The translations under genes were made by a program, and so were the position numbers. The notes beneath the pieces were generated by a model. It did no database searches. It was not told the DNA's origin and worked only from the letters and a program-made list of their open reading frames with translations. A stretch of DNA of 39,673 bases from the NCBI GenBank assembly GCA_043751595.1, contig JAYUZR010000034.1:1-39673 (forward strand), written 5' to 3'. Shown piece by piece: positions 30,634 through 37,686 of this stretch. Each line of letters opens with the position of its first letter. Within the stretch, counting starts at the first letter, position 1. The DNA comes from JAYUZR01 sp043751595 (GTDB taxonomy: Bacteria > Patescibacteriota > UBA1384 > CAILIB01).

Positions 30634-32826
30634 ATGGTCATCCTCGTCAACTTACTTGTATCGTTGGCGATTATTTTTCTTGGCTACAGTTCATACAAAG
30701 CAAGGAGCAGTGCTCTTGAAAATAAATTATTCCTCTATCTTTGCATCGCTATCGGCACTTGGTCATTTGTAGCTTCTTCTGAAGAACTCACATCCATCCA
30801 ATACCACGAATTAGCGGTAAAGACCGACTTTGCCCTAGCCCCTCTTATCGGGCTATTCTTCTTTCTCTTTTTAAGGGAGTACCGATCAGGTAGAGGGTCT
30901 ATACAGATCAAGACTGCGGTACTTACCTCAATACCACCTCTTGCCCTCACAATACTTACTTATAGCGGCCTGGTCGTTAAGTATACTGATACCCTCGTAC
31001 AGCAGCCTCTTTTCATACTATATGCCCTAACCATGATTGGGTATGTGGGAGCTGGAATAATATCAGCTCAAAAAAATTATCGAACACTAAAAAAGCATGA
31101 CAAGAAAAAAGTAAGAGTATTCTTTTCTGGACTTACCGTGAGTGCAGTGTTTTCAATACTATTCACTCTCATCCTCCCGCGGTTTAGTGACTACCCCGGT
31201 CTTTATCGAATAGGAATTTGGTCAATTTTAATCTTTGTTATTAGTACTGCTTTTTCGATGGCAGTCTATAAGTTATTCGATGTTAGGGTCGTTATTAAGC
31301 GAACCCTAGTATTCTCATTCCTACTTTCGGGCATTTTTATTGCCTACGCCGTGATAGCCAATCTCGTAGCAAGGCTAGTAACCAAGGATTTTGCCCCTGC
31401 GCAAACACTTTCAATTGATAACCTTACCCAAAACGTAATTGTAGCATTTGCGATTAGCTTAGGATTTGGACCAGTACGTAAGTGGTTTGAAGAAAAGACA
31501 GACAAGTTTCTATTCAAGAAAGAATACGAACAGCAAACGGTACTAAAGGCCTTATCAACAAAGCTAAATGAGGTTGTTGACTTGGATGAGGCACTCGAAG
31601 CGATAATGCGCCAGCTTACAGATGTATTCCACCTAAACCACGCTGTCACTTTCTTCTTCCAGCCAGGTGAAGAAGGTCATCTTGTAATAAAAAGGATTAA
31701 GCACATAGGCCACCACTCTCCTAAAAAACTTTTCCTCGACAACGACGACAGCATTATCCATTACTTCCGAGATAATAACTCAGTGCTCCTTATTGATGGA
31801 TTCACTCGAGATTTAGAGTCGGAGGAAAGTCTTATAAATAAGAAGTATCGTGCTCCTTTTATAACTGGAGATTATATACGCGACCATGCCGTAAAAGCTT
31901 CAATCCTTAAAAAGCTAGTGCGCCTTGATGCTTCTGCGGTTATTCCTCTTAAAATTGAGAATCAACTCGTTGGCCTAATACTTCTAAGCAATAAAAAATC
32001 AGACGATCTCTTTTCAAATGAGGATTATGTCTTAATGGAGTTAGTCGCCGAGCAAGCCATCTCCGCCATTCAAAAAGCCAAGCTTTGGGAAGGTGATCAA
32101 ATGAAGACCGAGTTCGTAAGCATTGCTTCACACGAGCTCCTTACCCCAATCTCGGCCATTGAAGGCTATTTGTCGATGATTCTGGATGAGAACTTAGGCG
32201 AGGTGGATGACGAGGCCCGTAAGTACCTAACCAACGTCTACAGCTCTGCTAAGCGCCTCTCTGCGCTTATTAAAGATCTGCTCTCAGTATCGCGCATTGA
32301 ATCTGGCAAGATGAAGTTTGCTTCACAACAGCTAGATGTCGTTAAGCTCGTGGCCGAAGCGCAGGCGCAACTCTTATTTACGGCTAAAGGCAAAGGACTT
32401 ACGGTTGATGTTGCCCCCGCCAAGAACATTCCCTTGGTATGGGCCGATCAAGACCGAGCGATGCAGGTTATCGTCAACCTTCTTTCCAATGCCATCAAAT
32501 ACACGCCCGATGGCTCAATTAAGGTCCACGTAGAGCACGAGTCGCGCAGCGGCTTTGTCTCAATCTCGGTTAAAGATACCGGCCTGGGTATGACACACGA
32601 GCAAATGTCTCACCTCTTCCAAAAGTTCTACCGCATCGCCACTCCCGATACCACCAACATCCAGGGAACAGGTTTGGGCCTCTATATTACCAAGACTATT
32701 GTCGAGAAAATGGGTGGCAAAATTAAGGTCTCCAGCACCGCCGGTAAGGGTAGCACCTTTACGTTTACCCTTCCCATCTTTAAAGTTGAAGATGCAACAC
32801 CGCTTACCCAAGAAAGTGCTGCCTAG
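30634..32826 (+). CDS. Membrane sensor histidine kinase (7TM + GAF + HisKA + HATPase)
   Basis: 730-residue sensor kinase. Residues 1-220 have about seven hydrophobic helices, as in the 7TM sensor module of histidine kinases (VILVNLLVSLAIIFLGY, LIGLFFFLFLREY, VVIKRTLVFSFLLSGIFI). A GAF-like domain covers about 310-470 (LDEALEAIMRQLTDVFHL, ASAVIPLKIENQLVGLILLS, LMELVAEQAISAI). The HisKA dimerisation domain has the phospho-acceptor His500 in SIASHELLTPISAIEGY. The ATPase holds VIVNLLSNAIKYTP (N box), VKDTGLGMT (G1) and GTGLGLYITK (G2). It lies 40 nt before the response regulator and they should form a pair. The signal sensed is unknown. Confidence 0.92.
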   Translation: MVILVNLLVSLAIIFLGYSSYKARSSALENKLFLYLCIAIGTWSFVASSEELTSIQYHELAVKTDFALAPLIGLFFFLFLREYRSGRGSIQIKTAVLTSIPPLALTILTYSGLVVKYTDTLVQQPLFILYALTMIGYVGAGIISAQKNYRTLKKHDKKKVRVFFSGLTVSAVFSILFTLILPRFSDYPGLYRIGIWSILIFVISTAFSMAVYKLFDVRVVIKRTLVFSFLLSGIFIAYAVIANLVARLVTKDFAPAQTLSIDNLTQNVIVAFAISLGFGPVRKWFEEKTDKFLFKKEYEQQTVLKALSTKLNEVVDLDEALEAIMRQLTDVFHLNHAVTFFFQPGEEGHLVIKRIKHIGHHSPKKLFLDNDDSIIHYFRDNNSVLLIDGFTRDLESEESLINKKYRAPFITGDYIRDHAVKASILKKLVRLDASAVIPLKIENQLVGLILLSNKKSDDLFSNEDYVLMELVAEQAISAIQKAKLWEGDQMKTEFVSIASHELLTPISAIEGYLSMILDENLGEVDDEARKYLTNVYSSAKRLSALIKDLLSVSRIESGKMKFASQQLDVVKLVAEAQAQLLFTAKGKGLTVDVAPAKNIPLVWADQDRAMQVIVNLLSNAIKYTPDGSIKVHVEHESRSGFVSISVKDTGLGMTHEQMSHLFQKFYRIATPDTTNIQGTGLGLYITKTIVEKMGGKIKVSSTAGKGSTFTFTLPIFKVEDATPLTQESAA

Positions 32827-32866
32827 TCATTGTTTTGTCACATTAGGTTATTACTAGGATCACACC

Positions 32867-33358
32867 ATGTCATATCAAGACGTTTCCCCAACCGACGCCC
32901 CTACTCCCGTTTCAGCACCTGCCGCAGCCGTACCCGAGGAAGAAGTAGCCATGACCGCCAGCTACGAGGGTGCCACCATCCTTCTCGCTGAAGACGATCT
33001 TATCTTGGCCGATCTCTACATGCAGCGCCTAAAGCATGAGGGATTCAACGTAGTACACGCCAACAACGGCGAAGATGTACTTAAGCTTGTAGGAGAGGCC
33101 AACCCTCGCCTGATCATCCTGGATGTTATGATGCCTAAGATGAACGGCATGGATGTGCTTAAGAACCTAAAGGAGAACCCTGCCACCAAGAACATTCCGG
33201 TTCTTATTGTTACCGCCTTGGTTCAGGAAATTGAGAAGATCAATAAGATGATGACTCAAGCCGATGCCTATATTGTAAAGTCCGAGGTACTTCCTGGTGA
33301 GATTATTGCCGAGGTTAAGAAAAGGTTGGGTGCGATTGACGTGCCAGCGGCGGAGTAA
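32867..33358 (+). CDS. Receiver-only response regulator
   Basis: 163 residues: a Pro/Ala-rich N-terminal arm (about 40 residues) and a single CheY-like receiver (ATILLAEDDLILADLYM). The acidic pair is AEDD, the phospho-acceptor is Asp86 in ILDVMMPKMNG, the conserved Thr is in VLIVTAL and the Lys in AYIVKSE. No DNA-binding output domain follows, so it acts through protein contact; the adjacent kinase is the expected donor and the pilus machinery is a plausible target because the pilus operon lies immediately beyond. AGGA lies about 8 nt before the ATG. Confidence 0.92.
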   Translation: MSYQDVSPTDAPTPVSAPAAAVPEEEVAMTASYEGATILLAEDDLILADLYMQRLKHEGFNVVHANNGEDVLKLVGEANPRLIILDVMMPKMNGMDVLKNLKENPATKNIPVLIVTALVQEIEKINKMMTQADAYIVKSEVLPGEIIAEVKKRLGAIDVPAAE

Positions 33359-33360
33359 TT

Positions 33361-33418
33361 GCGTCATCACTACAAAATCAGTCGCAAAGCCTCCAATGAT
33401 TTTGTATTGATTTCCTTA
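33361..33418 (+). repeat. Left arm of a ~57-bp inverted repeat (abuts the response-regulator stop)
   Basis: Begins GCGTCATCA three nt after the stop at 33358 and matches the right arm in reverse complement with about three differences. The arm holds its own hairpin TACAAAATCA / TGATTTTGTA around the loop GTCGCAAAGCCTCCAA. Confidence 0.85.
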
Positions 33419-33450
33419 GACTAAAGATAAGTAATACTCCCCGATAAGAT

Positions 33451-33484
33451 AAAGAGCCCTTAGTACAGTTACTGAGGGCTCTTT
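33451..33484 (+). terminator. Hairpin inside the inverted-repeat interval
   Basis: AAAGAGCCCT pairs with AGGGCTCTTT over a 14-nt loop. The T run is only the stem's own TTT, so termination strength is uncertain; it may end the kinase/regulator transcript. Confidence 0.5.
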
Positions 33485-33537
33485 AAATGTCACCGAATAG
33501 TCGGCTAAATATAGCTTAACTATAGGTAATTCAGCCA

Positions 33538-33666
33538 ATGCTAAAGAAGTTTGTAAAGCGCATCATCCTAGAGATGCAATGGAAGCAAATTCGACTCTAC
33601 GGAGATAAGGTCAATAAAAGGCTAAGACTCAATTCTGACGAAGAAGTTGAGCTATTCTTCCAGTAA
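33538..33666 (+). CDS. Possible 42-residue basic protein inside the inverted repeats
   Basis: ATG at 33538 to TAA at 33664-33666 gives 42 residues: MLKKFVKRIILEMQWKQIR, then LYGDKVNKRLRLNSDEEVEL and FFQ. It is basic at the front and acidic at the end and would fold as helices. There is no clear Shine-Dalgarno sequence. It could be a small gene carried by, or the remnant of a larger gene in, the repeat-flanked element. Confidence 0.35.
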   Translation: MLKKFVKRIILEMQWKQIRLYGDKVNKRLRLNSDEEVELFFQ

Positions 33667-33726
33667 GTGATTTTCTTTCCCGCGTATCCGAAGCGCAAGC
33701 GACGGGCTTAGTAGTGCTCTTAACTG

Positions 33727-33783
33727 TAAGGAAATCAATAAAAATCATTGGAGGCTTTGCGACTGATTTTTTATTGATGACGC
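33727..33783 (-). repeat. Right arm of the ~57-bp inverted repeat (abuts the pilus-operon stop)
   Basis: Reverse complement of the arm at 33361-33418 with about three differences, ending 3 nt before the stop of the PilP-like gene at 33787. It keeps the loop sequence GTCGCAAAGCCTCCAA. Read from each flanking gene, the same sequence follows its stop codon. Confidence 0.85.
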
Positions 33784-33786
33784 CTC

Positions 33787-34131
33787 TTAGCGGAACGGAT
33801 TATCCTTCCCCACATTAGCCGGATCAACCTGGATTAGCTCACCCTGCCGCACATGGGTGTAATTCAGCTTCAGGGCAGGCGGAGTTGGCACTACGGCACT
33901 CACCTGCTCTAAAGGATCAACCACTTCACTGCTAATAATCTGGTTGCGTAAAATGGGCGGAATCAGATACACCGAGGCGCCAGCCAGGACTAACATAATC
34001 AAACTAAGTAATGGCCACAGCGAAACCATGGGCCGCTTTGGCTTTACCTTCTTCGCCACCGGAGCAGCTACTGGCTGAGTAGGTGCAGCCCCAGGCTCTT
34101 CTGATTCTTTCACTTTAGTACGTGGACTCAT
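33787..34131 (-). CDS. PilP-like pilus operon protein
   Basis: 114 residues: a Pro/Ala/Lys-rich cytoplasmic start, one membrane helix (WPLLSLIMLVLAGASVYLI, about residues 43-61) and an extracytoplasmic tail ending GKDNPFR. The NPF/DPF-type C-terminal patch recalls PilP, the lipoprotein that joins PilN/PilO to the secretin, but there is no lipobox and the protein is short. It overlaps pilO by 4 nt as the last gene of the operon. The function is inferred from position. Confidence 0.55.
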   Translation of the reverse strand: MSPRTKVKESEEPGAAPTQPVAAPVAKKVKPKRPMVSLWPLLSLIMLVLAGASVYLIPPILRNQIISSEVVDPLEQVSAVVPTPPALKLNYTHVRQGELIQVDPANVGKDNPFR

Positions 34132-34679
34132 GGTAGATAAAAAGCACTAGCTAGCAGAGATACCGAAAGCTTACTTTCCGCCCCGTTCACCGGCGCCCCT
34201 CCGGCAAGAGAAATCTGATCAATCACAATCGAGCGATTAACCGTAGGGAGGGCGGCAATTAAGCGCTGAGTATCGGCATAACTGGCGCTAACGGTGATAG
34301 AAATACTCACCCGCTTAGCTGCCCCCTGGTTAACTGGACTATTAAGTACCGGCCCAGCATTGGGAAGAACCGACAAGGTACTAAACGGAAGGTTGAGCAC
34401 GCGACCAAGTGCCTCTAGCTGAATCAGTAAATCGTACTGGTTATCCCCCTTAGGAATAAGGAGCTCAGACTGCTCACCAATATCTGCCTGAGCAATTTGT
34501 TCACGCTGTTCAACACTTAAGCCCTTAGCTCGTTCATACTGAGCATTAAGCTGGGAGAGGGTAAACTCTGCCTGATACTGCTGCTTAAGGAGAGGTACCG
34601 CCAAGAACCAGGTGGTTACTAGAAAAGCTACTACCGCCGAAGAAATGAGAGCAGCATACTGCGCAGATCGGGTGTTCAC
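34128..34679 (-). CDS. pilO: Pilus alignment protein PilO-like
   Basis: 183 residues with one N-terminal membrane helix (YAALISSAVVAFLVTTWFLAV), a coiled-coil stretch (LLKQQYQAEFTLSQLNAQYE, AKGLSVEQREQIAQAD) and a ferredoxin-like periplasmic-type domain, the PilO architecture. The start is GTG, preceded by a perfect Shine-Dalgarno sequence AAGGAGGTG in the end of pilN, four nt before the GTG. PilO and PilN form the inner-membrane alignment ring of type IV pili. Confidence 0.75.
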   Translation of the reverse strand: MNTRSAQYAALISSAVVAFLVTTWFLAVPLLKQQYQAEFTLSQLNAQYERAKGLSVEQREQIAQADIGEQSELLIPKGDNQYDLLIQLEALGRVLNLPFSTLSVLPNAGPVLNSPVNQGAAKRVSISITVSASYADTQRLIAALPTVNRSIVIDQISLAGGAPVNGAESKLSVSLLASAFYLP

Positions 34680-35278
34680 TTTGCACCTCCTTGTTGGAAT
34701 CGATACAGCTTTTGATCAATCGTAAAGCCAATGGTAAAGCTTACGCTGCCTTTAGAAATATCGTAGCTATAGCTATCAATGGAAAGATTAGTAAGCTGTT
34801 TATTACCCTTAAGCGCTTCTAGGTACTCGGCGAAGCTAACATTAGAAGGAGCATTTCCCGCCGTAGAAACCTGGATAAGCCCAGGTTTCTCTGAAGGAAC
34901 CAAACTTAACTGACTAAGGGTAATATCCTTATTCACCACCTCGGCCACACCTTGAATTGCCTTATTCCAATCGAGTTCTTGTGAAGCCCACTGGTTAAGG
35001 AGAGTAACACGCTGTTGCTGCTCGTGGGAAAGGCTGGCCTTCTCGCGCTCCTTAGTAATCGCCTTTGCCCTGGATTCGTTACGCTCAAGAGCAAAGGTAA
35101 GCTGGCTGCTGGCAGAATCAGTCTGAATGGTTGCTGCGGCGTAGGCCGCTCCACCAAGACCTCCGCCAATGATAAGCCCGAGAAAGAGCACCACCATAAA
35201 CTGACCCGCCTGCTGGCGCTGTTGAATCTTCTTTGGAACAAAGTTCAGCGACTTCATAATAGGTGCCTGGGTACTCAT
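34676..35278 (-). CDS. pilN: Pilus alignment protein PilN-like
   Basis: 200 residues. The N-terminus MSTQAPIMKSLNFVPKKIQQ contains the LNFVP motif through which PilN binds the groove of PilM (compare the INLLP of other PilN proteins). One membrane helix (FMVVLFLGLIIGGGLGGAA) precedes a coiled coil and a ferredoxin-like domain (ITLSQLSLVPSEK). It overlaps pilM and pilO by 4 nt each. Together with PilM and PilO it forms the cytoplasm-to-outside bridge of the pilus machine. Confidence 0.85.
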   Translation of the reverse strand: MSTQAPIMKSLNFVPKKIQQRQQAGQFMVVLFLGLIIGGGLGGAAYAAATIQTDSASSQLTFALERNESRAKAITKEREKASLSHEQQQRVTLLNQWASQELDWNKAIQGVAEVVNKDITLSQLSLVPSEKPGLIQVSTAGNAPSNVSFAEYLEALKGNKQLTNLSIDSYSYDISKGSVSFTIGFTIDQKLYRFQQGGAK

Positions 35279-36267
35279 GCCGAGATACTTACACCGTAGA
35301 GCGCCGAGCCTACTGCCCCATAAAACCGGCGATCACAGAACGGCGGCAAGGCAATGGTAGGCTTGGCCTCATTTACCTTTAATCCCACTTCTTTTGAGAT
35401 TTGATCAGCCAATCCGGCCGTCATGGAGCCGCTACCAGAAAGGCGAATTTCTTCGACCATGGTAGTACTTCCGGAACGGTTAGACCAGTATTTAAGCACA
35501 TGGCTCGCTTCATCGGCCACTAGAGAAACCAGGCGTTCTATCCGGCCATCGCGCTCGGTACCTTCTGGGAGAGGTTTGCCTTCTTCGTCAGCCAAAAGGG
35601 CGCTTCCGGTATTCACAATACTGGTAACTCGAACCATTTGATCGTGGTGCAAGGCAACCGTAATTCGGTCGGTAGAAATATCAAGCAAGAGAATCGGCTT
35701 TTGCTCGTTAATCCCAATTAAGGTGCGCGCAATAGAGGACGGCTTGGTATCGATGGCAGTAAGCGGAAGATGTAGACCCTTGGCGAGCGCTACGTAACTA
35801 GCCACTAAATCTTTTGGCACCGAAACGGCCAGTATTTGCTGCAGGCTAGGGTCTTCGGCAGGGCCAAAGTATTGATAATCTACCTCTACCTCGCGCTGGC
35901 CCTCGGGTAAGAACTGCTCAAGACCAAGCGCTACCGCTTTGGCTAAATCCTCTTCTCGCTCGAACAAGGGTAGATCGAGTACTTTTCTGAATACCTTTGT
36001 CTCGGGAACGGCAATACAGAGTGCCTGAACACCTTTAATTGGCTTTGGTGCCGCTTGCTTCATGGCAAGTTTAACGGTATCAACAATATTCTTAACATCA
36101 ACAATTTCCCCCTCTTTATTGAGTGCAGCGGGATCAAAGTTAGCCTGCTTGCACCCATGCAACCGTGCCTTAGCACCCCGGCCGGAACCGCGTACCTCAA
36201 CCGCGGCCACCTTTACCGAAGTGTGACCAATCTCAACCCCAAGTTGCATACGCGAAAAGAGCCCCAT
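35275..36267 (-). CDS. pilM: Pilus assembly ATPase-like protein PilM
   Basis: 330-residue actin-like/FtsA-fold protein of the type IV pilus inner-membrane complex. MQLGVEIGHTSVKVAAVE is the N-terminal nucleotide-binding segment; ALCIAVPETKVFRKVLDLP, QFLPEGQREVEVDYQYFG, ILLLDISTDRITVAL and EIRLSGSGSMTAGLAD match PilM. It starts 16 nt after pilC and overlaps pilN by 4 nt. A TATAGT hexamer lies 8 nt before the ATG, which may be an additional leaderless promoter inside the operon. Confidence 0.93.
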   Translation of the reverse strand: MGLFSRMQLGVEIGHTSVKVAAVEVRGSGRGAKARLHGCKQANFDPAALNKEGEIVDVKNIVDTVKLAMKQAAPKPIKGVQALCIAVPETKVFRKVLDLPLFEREEDLAKAVALGLEQFLPEGQREVEVDYQYFGPAEDPSLQQILAVSVPKDLVASYVALAKGLHLPLTAIDTKPSSIARTLIGINEQKPILLLDISTDRITVALHHDQMVRVTSIVNTGSALLADEEGKPLPEGTERDGRIERLVSLVADEASHVLKYWSNRSGSTTMVEEIRLSGSGSMTAGLADQISKEVGLKVNEAKPTIALPPFCDRRFYGAVGSALYGVSISA

Positions 36268-36275
36268 GTATATGT

Positions 36276-36281
36276 ACTATA
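36276..36281 (-). promoter_or_regulatory. Possible internal -10 before pilM
   Basis: TATAGT on the minus strand, 8 nt before the pilM ATG, within the short palindrome GTATAGTACATATAC. No -35 is visible. Confidence 0.3.
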
Positions 36282-36283
36282 CG

Positions 36284-37519
36284 TTAAACCGTATCCACGA
36301 GGCCATAGATCGGCTGAAGTACTGCCACCAAAATAAAGCCGATTACCACTCCCATAACGATCATGATAAGCGGCTCCAACACGGTAGAAAGATTCTTCGC
36401 CATCCCATCTACTTCTTTCTCAAAGAAATCTCCCATGGTGGTGAATACCCCTGAGAGATCTCCCGACTGCTCTCCTACGTTGGCTAACTGCCCAACCATA
36501 CCAGGGAACAACTTACTCTTTCGAATAGCTACGGAAACCTTATTTCCGTTTTCTACCTCGCGGGCGATTCTATCGATTTCTTCTTCGTAGAGGACATTAT
36601 TAACTACCCCCTTAAGTGTAGAGAAGGTTTCGAGCACCGGAATACCGGCCGAAGAAAGTGAGCCAAAGGTTTGGCAAAAACGTGCCAGGTAGGCCGCTTT
36701 TACAAACTTGCCGAGCACTGGCACCTTAAGCTTAACCGCATCAAAGAATCGGCGGCCCTTTGGAGTGTTACCAATCATCTTGAGCGCAATACTAATTCCC
36801 ACCACCACCGCGATAATGATGTACCACTGGTGCACAAAGAGATCGGAAACGGTAATTAAGAAGCGAGTAGTAGCTGGAAGCGATGCTCCAGAATCGGTAA
36901 AGAGCGCCGTGAGCTTAGGGACAATAAAGGTGATAACCACCACGATAACCCCCACCATAAGAATGGAAACAATAGCCGGATACATGAGTGCACCCTTTAC
37001 CTTGGCCCGAAGGTCGTATTCCTTCTGTTGCTGGTGGGTTAAATCGCCAAGTACTTCGGAAAGGTTACCGGTTTGCTCAGCGGAGCGAATCATTTCAATA
37101 TAGACCCGAGAAAAGGCCTGAGGATGATGACTTAAGGCCGCTGAAAGCGGCTGGCCATCCTGAATAACATGCTGCAGATTATGCAGAATCTTCCTAAAGT
37201 TTTTATTGGTTGATTCTTCCTCCTGGCTCTTAAGTGCCTGCACTAGGGTGATACCTGCATGCAGCATGATCGCCAGCTGCTGGGTAAAGATAATCCTATC
37301 TTTAAGCGATGGTGGCCGTTGGATCATCTTCTTAATCCTCGCCCCTAGACCAGTTTTTTCTTCATTGTTTTCTTGCTGCTTTTCCGCCTCAAGCTCAAGC
37401 AAAAAACCGCCCAATCGACGCAGCTGCTCGCTGGCAGCAGCGCGATCGATAGCCTGAAGCTGGCCCTTTTGCTCGGTACCATCGGGTAATCGAATACGAT
37501 AGCGGAAGACTAAACTCAT
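36284..37519 (-). CDS. pilC: Type IV pilus inner-membrane platform protein PilC
   Basis: 411 residues from the ATG at 37519 (MSLVFRYRIRLPDGTEQKG). The frame is open upstream to 37600, but that extension reads through the structured intergenic region and has no family likeness. Two GspF domains are visible: KDRIIFTQQLAIMLHAGITL and VLGKFVKAAYLARFCQTFGS, each followed by long membrane helices (IVSILMVGVIVVVITFIVP, IIIAVVVGISIALKMI, and LIMIVMGVVIGFILVAVLQ at the C-terminus). PilC couples the PilB motor to pilin extraction. Its start region would be sequestered by the long inverted repeat described separately. Confidence 0.95.
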   Translation of the reverse strand: MSLVFRYRIRLPDGTEQKGQLQAIDRAAASEQLRRLGGFLLELEAEKQQENNEEKTGLGARIKKMIQRPPSLKDRIIFTQQLAIMLHAGITLVQALKSQEEESTNKNFRKILHNLQHVIQDGQPLSAALSHHPQAFSRVYIEMIRSAEQTGNLSEVLGDLTHQQQKEYDLRAKVKGALMYPAIVSILMVGVIVVVITFIVPKLTALFTDSGASLPATTRFLITVSDLFVHQWYIIIAVVVGISIALKMIGNTPKGRRFFDAVKLKVPVLGKFVKAAYLARFCQTFGSLSSAGIPVLETFSTLKGVVNNVLYEEEIDRIAREVENGNKVSVAIRKSKLFPGMVGQLANVGEQSGDLSGVFTTMGDFFEKEVDGMAKNLSTVLEPLIMIVMGVVIGFILVAVLQPIYGLVDTV

Positions 37520-37672
37520 TTCATAATTCCTGATTAACCAAAAGCTGCTGAGCTTTAAGCGAAAGCTGGTAAGAGTGAGGAGATGTATCCGAAGATACAT
37601 CGACGAGGTATTGCAAGCTTGCAGCTAAGCGCAGCAGCTTTTGGCCTGAAAGGGAGTTATGAAGTGAGTTTA
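37511..37672 (-). promoter_or_regulatory. Long structured element in the pilB-pilC junction covering the pilC start
   Basis: Arms at 37632-37672 and 37511-37550 are complementary: 13 perfect pairs (CCAAAAGCTGCTG / CAGCAGCTTTTGG), an internal loop, then about 18 more pairs with two mismatches. The second arm carries the pilC AGGA and ATG. Between the arms are three small hairpins, including GATGTATC-TTCG-GATACATC with a UUCG loop and AGCTTT-N5-AAAGCT. A 14-bp palindrome TGAGTTTAAACTCA (37665-37678) overlaps the outer edge. Confidence 0.7.
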
Positions 37673-37686
37673 AACTCATGTAAGAC

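Noticed and set aside
33361..33783. Integron attC site or CRISPR-like repeat
   Set aside because: There are only two arms, in inverted orientation, with no GTTRRRY core and no spacer periodicity.
37520..37600. Upstream extension of pilC
   Set aside because: It translates the stem-loop region; the family N-terminus begins at MSLVFRYRI (37519).
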